A stretch of 21,066 nt of DNA from JBAUHN01 sp049680295 (GTDB taxonomy: Bacteria > Pseudomonadota > Alphaproteobacteria > Rhodobacterales > Rhodobacteraceae). This document shows, piece after piece, positions 6,727 through 14,200 of this stretch. The notes beneath the pieces were generated by a model. The model saw only the letters and a list, made by a program, of their open reading frames with translations. It searched no databases and was not told the DNA's origin. The stretch is taken from positions 1 through 21,066 of the forward strand of contig JBAUHN010000169.1 of the NCBI GenBank assembly GCA_049680295.1. Direction: 5' to 3'. Position numbers and translations under genes: made by a program. The stretch's first letter is position 1. Each line of letters begins with the position of its first letter.

Positions 6727-7689
6727 ATGGCAGGTGTAAGAACCCCCCGCGAAAAATGGACAAACCGGGTCGCGATTGCTGCTGTTTTTGTGGCGCTGTT
6801 CATCATGTTGACGCCGATCCACTGGATCACCGCTACAGCGTTCAAACCACGCAACTTGGCAACGACAAACCCGCCGACACTTGTTTTTGAACCGACTGTC
6901 GCACCTTTTGTAAAGCTTTTCACCAAACGCTCGCAATTGCGCGATCAACCCAGTCAGGAAGAATATGATGCAGCGCCCTGGTGGGAACAGATGGTTTTTG
7001 ACGGCGGCGAAAAGGTCGTGCGAAACCGCAAGACCGGCGAAGTGCGGTCATCAGGTTACGGCGACCGGTTCAAGAACTCGCTGATCGTCTCCATTATTTC
7101 GACCGTTCTCGCTGTGTCGATGGGCACGCTGACCGCCTATGGTTTCAGTCGTTTTAAGGTAAAGGGCGAGGACGATTGGCTGTTCTTTATCTTGTCCACC
7201 CGCATGCTGCCGCCTGTGGTCGTCGCGATCCCGATGTTCCTGATGTATCGTGTCGTGGGGCTGAACGATACGCATCTCGGTTTGATCATCCTCTACACTG
7301 CCTTCAACCTCAGCTTCGCGGTCTGGATCATGAAAGGGTTCATCGACGAGATTCCCAAAGAATACGAAGAAGCCGCGTTGGTGGACGGGTATACACGCAT
7401 GCAGGCGTTCTTCAAAGTTGTGGTGCCTGAAGCTTTGACTGGCATGGCGGCAACGGCGGTGTTTTGTTTTATCACTGCATGGAACGAATATGCCTTTGCG
7501 CTGATCATGACCAACCGTAACGCCCAGACGGCACCGCCCTACATTCCGTCTCAGGTGGGTTCTGGATTGCCGGATTGGACCGTGATCGCGTCGGGTACGC
7601 TTTTGTTCCTGATCCCAGTCGCGATCTTCACTTTCCTTCTTCGCAATCATCTGTTGCGTGGCATGTCCTTCGGAGCGATCCGCAAATGA
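6727..7689 (+). CDS. Sugar ABC transporter permease, MalG-type, with long periplasmic loop
   Basis: This 320-residue membrane protein carries the EAA loop at about 213-236 (YEEAALVDGYTRMQAFFKVV then VPEAL). After the first helix (about 15-35) there is a hydrophilic stretch of roughly 75 residues (about 40-115, rich in W, E, D and K). It is predicted to lie in the periplasm before helix 2 and makes the protein longer than a minimal permease; it may touch the binding protein. The ATG at 6727 follows the stop of the first permease by a single base. The last codons overlap the start of a small membrane-protein gene (ATGA). Confidence 0.92.
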   Translation: MAGVRTPREKWTNRVAIAAVFVALFIMLTPIHWITATAFKPRNLATTNPPTLVFEPTVAPFVKLFTKRSQLRDQPSQEEYDAAPWWEQMVFDGGEKVVRNRKTGEVRSSGYGDRFKNSLIVSIISTVLAVSMGTLTAYGFSRFKVKGEDDWLFFILSTRMLPPVVVAIPMFLMYRVVGLNDTHLGLIILYTAFNLSFAVWIMKGFIDEIPKEYEEAALVDGYTRMQAFFKVVVPEALTGMAATAVFCFITAWNEYAFALIMTNRNAQTAPPYIPSQVGSGLPDWTVIASGTLLFLIPVAIFTFLLRNHLLRGMSFGAIRK

Positions 7690-7934
7690 CCTTCCGATCC
7701 TTAAACCAACGCTTTCTGGCCCCCGGCGCGCAAAGTCTGATGATCTTTGGGATCGTTGCGCTTTGTCAACCTTGGAGCCTGTTCTTGCACAAATATGGCG
7801 TGACACTAACGCTGGTCGGGTTGATTGCCTTTCTTGTCACCTCAAAGATTGCGCCCGATCCCCAGCCCAGTGATGATGAGGACGATCCCGAGCTGGACGA
7901 AACAAGTGCTTCAAAGGGCGGAGGTAACGTCTGA
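7686..7934 (+). CDS. Small two-helix membrane protein in the ABC transporter operon, unknown function
   Basis: This 82-residue protein has two hydrophobic segments, about 18-36 (SLMIFGIVALCQPWSLFLH) and 39-55 (YGVTLTLVGLIAFLVTS). A very acidic tail follows (residues about 60-75, with DDEDDPELDE). The ATG overlaps the permease stop (ATGA), GGAG lies ten bases upstream, and its own stop overlaps the next ATG (TGATG). It is thus locked between permease and ATPase genes and is surely expressed with them. I do not recognise a domain. The glycerol transporter operons of rhizobia (GlpSTPQUV) also combine two ATPases, two permeases and a small membrane protein, so an accessory subunit is a fair guess, but no sequence similarity is claimed. 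Confidence 0.8.
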   Translation: MTFRSLNQRFLAPGAQSLMIFGIVALCQPWSLFLHKYGVTLTLVGLIAFLVTSKIAPDPQPSDDEDDPELDETSASKGGGNV

Positions 7935-9022
7935 TGGCGCAGATCGAGATGCGCAACGTGCAGAAATTTTTCGGCGCAAATCAGGTGCTGAAGGACCTCA
8001 ACCTTGTGATCGAAAACGGTGAATTTGTGGTCATGCTTGGCCAGTCCGGTGGCGGAAAGACCACAGCCTTGCGCGCGATTGCGGGGCTTGAGACCGTCAC
8101 TGACGGCAAGATCCTGATCGACGGAAAGGAAGTGCAAGATCAAAAAGCGGCAGATCGTGACATCGCCTTTGTGTTTCAGTCTTTCTCGCTCTACCCACAC
8201 ATGACGGTGCGCGAAAACATCGCCTTTCCGCTGCGCGCGGTCCGTATGAATGCCATCGAACGTGATAAAGCCGTCAAAGAGGTAGCGGATACCTTGCAGA
8301 TCGCCGAACATCTGGAACGCAAGCCATCAGCGCTGTCAGGCGGTGACATGCAGCGCGTCGCCATCGGACGCGCGCTGGTACGTCGTCCGCAGGCCCTGCT
8401 GATGGATGAACCATTGGGCGTGCTGGACGCCAAGCTGCGCGAGCAGATGCGCGCCGAGATCAAGCGTCTGCATATCGCACGCGGATCAACATCGGTCTAT
8501 GTGACCCATGACCAGATCGAGGCAATGAGCCTTGCCGACCGTATTGTCATTCTGCACGACGGCATTTTGCAGCAGGTCGGAGCACCAGACGAGGTCTACT
8601 TGCATCCATCGAACCTTTTTGTGGCCAAATTTGTGGGCTCTCCGGTAATGAATATTTCTGATGTGCGCCTGGACGGCAACGAAATCCGCTTGCCAGGTGG
8701 CGACGCCGGGTTTGCTTTTGAGGAAAATGTGCTGTCAGTGGTCCGCAAGACGGGTCATGATGTCATTTTGGGAATCCGACCCGAGGCGGTGTTGCTGAAA
8801 CTGGAGGATACGCCGGGATACGCCCGCGCAGAAACGACCAACATCGAGCCCTTGGGAAGTCACGATATCGTAGACGTCCGTCTGGGTGATGCCGTGTTAC
8901 GGGTGCGTACTGAAAGTGGCTTTGTGCGGGGCGAAGGTCAGAAAGTCTGGGTCGCCCTTGATCCCACACAGGCACATTTCTTTGACAAGAAGTCTGAGTT
9001 GAACCTGAAAGAGGCTTCCTGA
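7934..9022 (+). CDS. Sugar ABC transporter ATP-binding protein 1 (MalK/UgpC-like)
   Basis: This cytoplasmic ATPase has 362 residues: a nucleotide-binding domain (about 1-235) followed by an OB-fold/TOBE-type regulatory domain. Walker A is GQSGGGKT (36-43), the Q-loop Gln is at 82, the signature is LSGGD (134-138), Walker B is LLMDEP (155-160) with Glu159 present, and the switch His is at 192 (THDQIEAMS). The signature has Asp in place of the usual Gln, and the D-loop reads GVLD rather than SALD or SNLD, so it is somewhat diverged. The start overlaps the stop of the small membrane protein, with GGAGG nine bases upstream. Together with the next gene it probably forms a heterodimer that powers the two permeases. 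Confidence 0.92.
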   Translation: MAQIEMRNVQKFFGANQVLKDLNLVIENGEFVVMLGQSGGGKTTALRAIAGLETVTDGKILIDGKEVQDQKAADRDIAFVFQSFSLYPHMTVRENIAFPLRAVRMNAIERDKAVKEVADTLQIAEHLERKPSALSGGDMQRVAIGRALVRRPQALLMDEPLGVLDAKLREQMRAEIKRLHIARGSTSVYVTHDQIEAMSLADRIVILHDGILQQVGAPDEVYLHPSNLFVAKFVGSPVMNISDVRLDGNEIRLPGGDAGFAFEENVLSVVRKTGHDVILGIRPEAVLLKLEDTPGYARAETTNIEPLGSHDIVDVRLGDAVLRVRTESGFVRGEGQKVWVALDPTQAHFFDKKSELNLKEAS

Positions 9023-10092
9023 TGGCTGATATCGCACTGCAGGGCATCACCAAGAAGTTCGGCGCCAATACCGCCCTGCGCGGCGTGGATCTCGACATCA
9101 AGGATGGAGAGTTTTTCGTGCTGCTGGGGCAAACCGGTGCAGGTAAGACGACCACCTTGCGGGTCATCGCCGGGCTGGAAAGGCCTGATACAGGCAAGGT
9201 GATCATCGAAGGGCAAGACGCGACCCAGTGGAACGCCGCCGAACGCGACGTAGCGCTGGTATTGCAGCAATACTCGCTCTACCCGCGCCTGACGGTACGG
9301 GGCAATCTTGAGTTCCCGCTAAAGTCCCGCAAGTACAACCTAACATCTGCCGAAATCAAAGAGCGTGTGGAACGCGCCGCTGAAACCCTTCAGATCACGC
9401 CACTGTTGGACCGCAAGGTCGAACGACTTTCCGGCGGCGAGATGCAGCGGGTTTCCATAGGGCGCGCCATCGTGCGCCAACCACGTGTTTTTCTGATGGA
9501 TGAACCGCTTAGTGCGCTGGATGCCAACCTGCGTGACGTGCTGCGCGTCGAATTGAAAAAGCTGCACAACGAACTGGGCGCGACTTTTGTATTCGTGACC
9601 CATGATCAGGTCGAAGCCATGTCGATGGGCGACAAGATCGGCGTTCTGCGCCATGGCCGTTTGGTTCAGGTAGGTACGCCTGACGAAATCTATGCCAGAC
9701 CCCTTAACACCTTTGTGGCACGCTCGGTTGGAACGCCGCCGATGAACCTGTTCGATGGTACCGTCAAGGATGGCGCAGCTGTTCTGGACGCGGGCGGGCA
9801 TATCTTGCCTCTCACTCATCCGCCCTGCGAAGACGGGCAAAAAGCAAGCTTTGGCATACGACCTGAGAACACTGTGATCTCTGATGATGGTCCCGTGACG
9901 GGCCGCGTCTTTGACCTGGAAAACCACGGCGTGATCAAGATCCTGACGATTGATCTTGATGGGCTGCACTTGCACGCAACCGTATCGGCGCAAACACAGC
10001 TTGAAATAGATCAAGAGGTTCGGTTCGGCTGGAGGCCGGAAAAGGTGTTGTATTTCGACCCTGTTACAGGACGAAATCTGGCGTTGGGCTAA
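9022..10092 (+). CDS. Sugar ABC transporter ATP-binding protein 2 (MalK/UgpC-like)
   Basis: This second ATPase, 356 residues long, differs from the first. Walker A is GQTGAGKT (36-43), the signature is LSGGE (136-140), Walker B is FLMDEP with Asp160 and Glu161, the D-loop is the standard SALD, and the switch His is at 194. A TOBE-type domain fills the C-terminal third. All catalytic residues are in place. The start overlaps the stop of ATPase 1 (TGATG), so the two are translationally coupled at a likely 1:1 ratio. Most CUT1 transporters use one ATPase as a homodimer; a coupled unlike pair is the arrangement of GlpS/GlpT-type glycerol transporters. The gene ends five bases before the convergent dehydrogenase gene. 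Confidence 0.92.
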   Translation: MADIALQGITKKFGANTALRGVDLDIKDGEFFVLLGQTGAGKTTTLRVIAGLERPDTGKVIIEGQDATQWNAAERDVALVLQQYSLYPRLTVRGNLEFPLKSRKYNLTSAEIKERVERAAETLQITPLLDRKVERLSGGEMQRVSIGRAIVRQPRVFLMDEPLSALDANLRDVLRVELKKLHNELGATFVFVTHDQVEAMSMGDKIGVLRHGRLVQVGTPDEIYARPLNTFVARSVGTPPMNLFDGTVKDGAAVLDAGGHILPLTHPPCEDGQKASFGIRPENTVISDDGPVTGRVFDLENHGVIKILTIDLDGLHLHATVSAQTQLEIDQEVRFGWRPEKVLYFDPVTGRNLALG

Positions 10093-10097
10093 CCCCG

Positions 10098-11078
10098 TCA
10101 GGAAAACCGTTTGGTGAACCTGTCCCAGACTTCAGGATTGCAAAAATTCTCCGGCTTTTTGCCGGCCAGTATTCGCGTGGTTTCAGCCACCACACCTCGG
10201 CCCATGCGTAACATGCTTTCTTCGGTGATCCCGGCCATATGAGGCGTCACGATTACATTGGACAGGTCAAGAAAGGGATGATCCGAAGGAAGCGGTTGTT
10301 TGCTGAAGACATCAATTGCCGCGCCGCCCAAATGCCCGGACGCCAGCGCCTTTGCCAGTGCTTCTTCGTCTGTGACCGGCCCGCGCGAAACGTTGATCAG
10401 GATTGCACCATGTTTCATCTGCGCAATGGCGTCGGCGCTGACAATCCCCCTGGTTTGGTCCGTCAGCGGGCAGCTCAGGACCAGCACGTCCGATTGCGCA
10501 AGAAGATCGCCAAGCGACACCGGCGTGATGCCATCGGGCAGTTTGTCCGGAGAGCGGGTATGCGCAATCACCTTGCATCCGAACCCATGTTGCACCATCG
10601 CCGCGACCTGTCGCCCGATGTTACCGACGCCCAGAATGCCAACCGTGCGGCCGGACAATTCACGCCCCCCATTTGAATGCTGTCGACCTGCTTCCCAGCC
10701 GCTTTGCCGCAGATCACGATCCACCATGGGATACCTGCGAAAAAGCGCCATCGCTGACCAGATCGCATGCTCTGCAACTGTTGTCGCATTCGCACCCGGT
10801 ACATTCGCGACCAGCACCCCGGCCTGCGTTGCAACATCAACCGGGATCATATCAAGCCCCGCACCATGGCGTATGCAGGCAAACAGCCCGGGTTCGCGCG
10901 TGATGATCTGCGGCGCGATGGGCGCGCGCACCACAATGATCCTAGCACCCCGGCTTTCATCGAAAATGGCATCGGGGGTGGGTGCGGAGGACACACGGTA
11001 GTCGCCAAGCGATTGCAGCTTGGCCGTCACTTCGGGGTGGAGAGCATGCGTAGAAAAAATGACGTTACAGCCAGGCAT
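10098..11078 (-). CDS. D-isomer-specific 2-hydroxyacid dehydrogenase (NAD-binding), with Glu-to-Gln change in the catalytic triad
   Basis: This 326-residue cytoplasmic oxidoreductase interconverts a 2-hydroxy acid and a 2-oxo acid. The Rossmann motif is GVGNIG (150-155), the substrate-binding Arg is at 232 (NVSRG), and the catalytic His is at 280 (TPHMAG). The usual acid of the triad, in DVFxxEP, is Gln261 here (DVFSKQPLP; codon CAA), so proton relay may be altered. It resembles glyoxylate/hydroxypyruvate reductases and phosphoglycerate dehydrogenase-like enzymes. The ATG at 11078 is chosen because GAGG lies five bases upstream; a GTG at 11084 would sit on the ribosome site itself. It follows the regulator gene by nine bases and ends the minus-strand operon. 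It may reduce a keto acid produced downstream of the dehydratase. Confidence 0.88.
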   Translation of the reverse strand: MPGCNVIFSTHALHPEVTAKLQSLGDYRVSSAPTPDAIFDESRGARIIVVRAPIAPQIITREPGLFACIRHGAGLDMIPVDVATQAGVLVANVPGANATTVAEHAIWSAMALFRRYPMVDRDLRQSGWEAGRQHSNGGRELSGRTVGILGVGNIGRQVAAMVQHGFGCKVIAHTRSPDKLPDGITPVSLGDLLAQSDVLVLSCPLTDQTRGIVSADAIAQMKHGAILINVSRGPVTDEEALAKALASGHLGGAAIDVFSKQPLPSDHPFLDLSNVIVTPHMAGITEESMLRMGRGVVAETTRILAGKKPENFCNPEVWDRFTKRFS

Positions 11079-11087
11079 CAGCACCTC

Positions 11088-11795
11088 TTATTGCAAAGGT
11101 TTCGCATCCTTGTCGTCCAGCAGTTCGGACCAATAGCTCATCGCGCCGCGTAAATGCGAATTCATCAGAGCCATGGACAATGCAGGATCACGGCGGCACA
11201 AAGCATCGTAGATTTGCTGGTGCTCGCGGTGTGACTGCAAGTTGCGTTCGCTTTCCTTGAAATAGACATCCAGTCTCTTTTCACTCAGCACGTAGAAAGT
11301 GGTACAAAGGTTGTAAAAAACCTCGTTTTGGGTGGCGCGGACAATTTCGAGGTGGAAGTCATGGTCGAGTTTGGCCAATCCTTCACCCGCCGCGATGCGC
11401 TGTTCCGAAGATTCCAAAATGCGTTCCAGGTTTGCGAAATTCTCTTCTGTCGCACGTTCGGCAGCCATTTCCGCAGCCTTGATTTCGTGGATCTTGCGCA
11501 CCTCAACCGCTTCGAAAATCTGACGCGGGTCGAGCGGCAGCCCCGCCCGGACGAAAAAGGCAAGCTGTTCGATGCCGCGCTGATCCTTGCGCAAGTAAAT
11601 GCCGGATTTTGCCCGCCGTTCAATGACTTGCATGGCTTCTAGAATGGCCAGGGATTCGCGTACCTGACCTCGACTGACTGAAAAATGCTCAGCCAGTTCA
11701 CGTTCAGACGGTGCTTTGCCTGCATTGGCTTCCGCCACGACGATAAGATGGGATGCAAGAGCAGGCAGAAAATCCTTTTGCTGCACGTCATCCAT
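11088..11795 (-). CDS. GntR-family transcriptional regulator, FadR/FCD subfamily
   Basis: This 235-residue regulator has an N-terminal winged helix-turn-helix (about 10-70; core PSERELAEHFSVSRGQVRES) and an all-helical FCD ligand domain (about 95-220). The metal/ligand-binding residues of FCD domains are visible: Asp144 with His148 (DHDFH), His192 and His214. Such regulators usually bind an organic acid or sugar acid and leave the DNA. The ATG at 11795 overlaps the end of the dehydratase gene by eight bases; an in-frame TTG at 11813 is the alternative. The coupling to the dehydratase suggests that the ligand is its substrate or product. TGGTNNNACCA palindromes, the typical FadR-family operator, precede four operons including its own, which implies autoregulation and control of the whole cluster. 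Confidence 0.92.
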   Translation of the reverse strand: MDDVQQKDFLPALASHLIVVAEANAGKAPSERELAEHFSVSRGQVRESLAILEAMQVIERRAKSGIYLRKDQRGIEQLAFFVRAGLPLDPRQIFEAVEVRKIHEIKAAEMAAERATEENFANLERILESSEQRIAAGEGLAKLDHDFHLEIVRATQNEVFYNLCTTFYVLSEKRLDVYFKESERNLQSHREHQQIYDALCRRDPALSMALMNSHLRGAMSYWSELLDDKDAKPLQ

Positions 11796-12957
11796 TCTTG
11801 GCAAATTTCTCAATTACGGCTTCATTCATATTAAGCCCTATACCGGGCAGATCGGGAATTGCAATCATGCCATCCTTCACCTCCACTGGATTCTTGGACA
11901 AATCGTGGATCATTGGGTTGGCCCCCAACGAAAATTCGACAGTGAAACTGGCCGGTGAGGCCGCGCAAACCTGAAGCCCCGCAAAAAAGCAGGGTGCGCC
12001 CGCCCAAAGATGCGGGGCCATGCGCAAATTGAAGCTGGAGGCGAGCGTTCCAATCCGCATTGCTTCGGTAATGCCCCCGCAAGACGCAGGGTCGGGTTGC
12101 AGAATGTCAGCGCAGCGCCCGACGATCAGATCGCGAAAATCATACCGGGTGGCTTCGGATTCACCTGCCGATATGGGCACATGGGTCGCGGCCCGGACCT
12201 CGGCCATCCCCGGTTTGTCATCGCCGATGACCGGCTCCTCGAACCACGCCAGATCGCAATCCCGCGTCAGATAGACGAACCGCTTGGCATCTGCCACTGT
12301 AAAGGTGCCATGCGCATCAACCATCAGATCCACTTCGGGCCCCAGGGCCGCCCGCGCCGCCTTGACCCGCTCGGCAGAGCGATGTGGGGTCCCGTCCATG
12401 GCACCGACGCGCATTTTGACGCCGTCAAACCCACCTTTATCAATGTAACTTTGTAATTGGTCGCCGATGTTGTCGCGATCCGCCCATCCACCTGAGGCAT
12501 AGGCGCGCAGCCTATCGGCCTTGCGTCCGCCCAGCAGCTGCCAGACCGGTTTGCCATCTGCCTTTCCCAAGATATCCCAAAGCGCGATATCGATGGCGCT
12601 GATCGCAGAAATTGTCATGCCTCGTCGCGCCAGTTCTGGCATGGCATGTCCGGCGTTGCGCGCCTTGTCCGCGCGCGACCCGTTATAAAGGTCTTCCCAG
12701 ATCCAGGTGACATCGGCGGGGTCACGCCCAATGACACGTGGCCCAAATTCCGTATTCAGCAAATGCACCAGGGTGCCATAGTCTCCGGCACTTCCGGCTG
12801 CGTTCTTTGCTTCGCCCCAACCGATCAGGCCATCGTCGGTTTCCAGCCGCAGGATCGCCGCGTCAAAAGTGCGCAACCTGCCAAAATCACTGACATGCTG
12901 ATCTTTTGACTTGATGGGAATCTGAATCCACCAGGCTTGAGCAGAGGTTATACGCAT
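11788..12957 (-). CDS. Enolase-superfamily acid-sugar dehydratase (mandelate racemase/muconate lactonizing type)
   Basis: This 389-residue protein has an N-terminal capping domain and a modified TIM barrel. Visible catalytic groups are Lys181-x-Arg183 (VKMRVG), metal ligands Asp214 (VDAHG), Glu240 (WFEEP) and Glu266 (SAGES), and the Asp289/His316 dyad (QPDPAS; MAPHLWAG) of the mandelate racemase subgroup. It should therefore abstract a proton next to a carboxylate and dehydrate or isomerise an aldonic or uronic acid, giving a 2-keto-3-deoxy acid. The second base is Arg rather than Lys. The substrate cannot be assigned by eye. AAGGAG lies five bases before the ATG. The regulator gene overlaps its end, and a strong hairpin separates it from the upstream epimerase gene. 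Confidence 0.88.
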   Translation of the reverse strand: MRITSAQAWWIQIPIKSKDQHVSDFGRLRTFDAAILRLETDDGLIGWGEAKNAAGSAGDYGTLVHLLNTEFGPRVIGRDPADVTWIWEDLYNGSRADKARNAGHAMPELARRGMTISAISAIDIALWDILGKADGKPVWQLLGGRKADRLRAYASGGWADRDNIGDQLQSYIDKGGFDGVKMRVGAMDGTPHRSAERVKAARAALGPEVDLMVDAHGTFTVADAKRFVYLTRDCDLAWFEEPVIGDDKPGMAEVRAATHVPISAGESEATRYDFRDLIVGRCADILQPDPASCGGITEAMRIGTLASSFNLRMAPHLWAGAPCFFAGLQVCAASPASFTVEFSLGANPMIHDLSKNPVEVKDGMIAIPDLPGIGLNMNEAVIEKFAKNG

Positions 12958-12970
12958 TGCAACTCCTTCG

Positions 12971-13007
12971 TTCTTTGGGCGCGGAAGGATAACCCGCGCC
13001 CGAAGAA
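12971..13007 (-). other. Intercistronic stem-loop between epimerase and dehydratase genes
   Basis: GGGCGCGG (12977-12984) pairs with CCGCGCCC (12994-13001) around a nine-base loop. After one non-Watson-Crick pair the stem continues with five more pairs (12971-12975 with 13003-13007). There is no U-run, so it is not a classical terminator. It lies directly after the epimerase stop (13018) and just before the ribosome site of the dehydratase, where it could set relative mRNA levels or attenuate. Confidence 0.6.
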
Positions 13008-13017
13008 GACCGCTGAC

Positions 13018-13905
13018 CTACTTGATCAACGGCAAGATCGTGTCAGCCGTGATTTGCATCTGCTCGGCATAAAATTCTTCCGTCAGAACGCTCGAGCCGT
13101 GGTCCTGGATAAACTTCAACTGCTCAGGCGGAATGTCGGACGGGTTTTTGTCCACCATGTCAGGATAGGGTGCCGCCGGAGTACGGTCGACAGGTGCCAC
13201 GAATTCATTGGTGACTGCCCCATCGTATCCGATTTCGCGCAAAGTATCGATCACGCGGGGCCAATCAATGTGACCCAGACCAGCAGCAAAACGATTGTTG
13301 TCGGCCACGTGAAAATCGAAAAGGCGGTCGCCAATGTCCCGGATGGTCTGGAACATGTTCTCTTCTTCGATATTCAGATGGAAGGCATCAAGGCAAACAC
13401 CCACCTCCGGGCTGACCGCATCCGCGAGCGCCAGTGCCTGAGCACCGCGATTGAACAAATAGGTCTCAAACCGATTCAGCGGCTCAACAGCAATGCGCAC
13501 ACCGACCTTTTGGGCGTGGTGAAAGCACTCGCGGGTTGCATCCGTGACCCATTCCCATTCTTCTTCGGGCGTGCCGTCAGGCACAACCTTGCCCACTGTC
13601 GCGGGCACCAGAGTGATAATCTCGCCTTCAAGCTCGCTGACCATGGTCAGCACATCCTTGACGTATTGAACCGACATCTCGCGCTGGCCCATGTCCTTTG
13701 CCGCCAAGTTGCGCTCTTCCAGCATTAGTGTCACTGCGCCCCAGCATCGCATGCCATTGTCCTTGAGCATCTTGAGCGTGTCTTTCGTGTCGTATTGCGT
13801 AGGTTCGCCCGAGATTTCGATGCTCTCGTAGCCCATTTGTTTGATCCGCCGGACGGTTGTTTCCAACGGCTCAGCCCGCATCCAGTTGTGTGTCGAAAGG
13901 TGCAT
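13018..13905 (-). CDS. Sugar isomerase/epimerase, D-tagatose/D-psicose 3-epimerase-like TIM barrel
   Basis: This 295-residue AP-endonuclease-2-fold TIM barrel has the four metal ligands of ketose 3-epimerases: Glu141 (VEPLNRFE), Asp173 (CLDAFHLNIEEEN), His199 (DFHVADNN) and Glu234 (VTNEF). The spacing (32, 26, 35) nearly equals that of Pseudomonas D-tagatose 3-epimerase (33, 26, 35). The NRFE and FHxNIEE motifs also fit. The reaction is probably epimerisation or isomerisation of a keto sugar or a related oxidised sugar. The ATG at 13905 has AGGGGG six bases upstream; codons further upstream lack conservation. It is the first gene of the minus-strand operon and is transcribed divergently from a related epimerase at 14201. 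Confidence 0.88.
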   Translation of the reverse strand: MHLSTHNWMRAEPLETTVRRIKQMGYESIEISGEPTQYDTKDTLKMLKDNGMRCWGAVTLMLEERNLAAKDMGQREMSVQYVKDVLTMVSELEGEIITLVPATVGKVVPDGTPEEEWEWVTDATRECFHHAQKVGVRIAVEPLNRFETYLFNRGAQALALADAVSPEVGVCLDAFHLNIEEENMFQTIRDIGDRLFDFHVADNNRFAAGLGHIDWPRVIDTLREIGYDGAVTNEFVAPVDRTPAAPYPDMVDKNPSDIPPEQLKFIQDHGSSVLTEEFYAEQMQITADTILPLIK

Positions 13906-13987
13906 TTCTATCCCCCTAATTGATCTCGTTGCCTTGGACGCCAGCAGGGACAAGGCAGACGGCGTGATTTTGAGCGCCGCACAAATT

Positions 13988-13998
13988 TGGTTAGACCA
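13988..13998. promoter_or_regulatory. GntR/FadR-type operator before the minus-strand epimerase-dehydratase-regulator operon
   Basis: TGGTTAGACCA is a perfect palindrome in the context CAAATTTGGTTAGACCAG. It lies about 83 bases upstream of the ATG at 13905. The operon includes the regulator itself, so this site would give autoregulation. Confidence 0.7.
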
Positions 13999-14133
13999 GT
14001 TAGCACTTGAGACAAAAATCGGTCAAGTAGAAGATTTTTCTGCTCTTCAGTTAATGTGGCACTTTTTCCCCGTAAATTATGGGAAGCTTGCAGAAAATTG
14101 CATTGGAGATCCAACCTTGTTGTCAGAGCTGGA

Positions 14134-14161
14134 TTGACCAAAGCTGCAAATTTGGTATGAC
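14134..14161 (+). promoter_or_regulatory. Candidate promoter of the epimerase-xylA operon
   Basis: TTGACC (14134-14139) and TATGAC (14156-14161) are separated by 16 bases. The weak -10 lies within the operator at 14153-14163, the same geometry as the candidate promoter at 4293-4319. Confidence 0.35.
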
Positions 14162-14163
14162 CA
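14153..14163. promoter_or_regulatory. GntR/FadR-type operator before the epimerase-xylA operon
   Basis: TGGTATGACCA is a perfect palindrome in the context CAAATTTGGTATGACCAGAT. It ends 37 bases before the GTG start at 14201, where a bound repressor would block transcription. Confidence 0.7.
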
Positions 14164-14200
14164 GATGGTGGGTAAGACACAATTTTGAAGGAGGTTTGCC

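Larger units (their letters stand above)
13906..14200. promoter_or_regulatory. Divergent promoter region with two GntR-type operators
   Basis: These 295 bases carry no credible gene. Two perfect TGGTNNNACCA palindromes lie 165 bases apart, one nearer each divergent gene, and share an 18-base match with two differences (CAAATTTGGT-two bases-GACCAG). A candidate promoter for the plus operon overlaps the right operator. The layout mirrors the region at 4100-4430. Confidence 0.75.

Noticed and set aside
10151..10165. Perfect hairpin CCGGC-TTTTT-GCCGG as a terminator of the ABC operon
   Set aside because: It lies inside the coding region of the dehydrogenase, has a stem of only five pairs and is not followed by a T-run on either strand.
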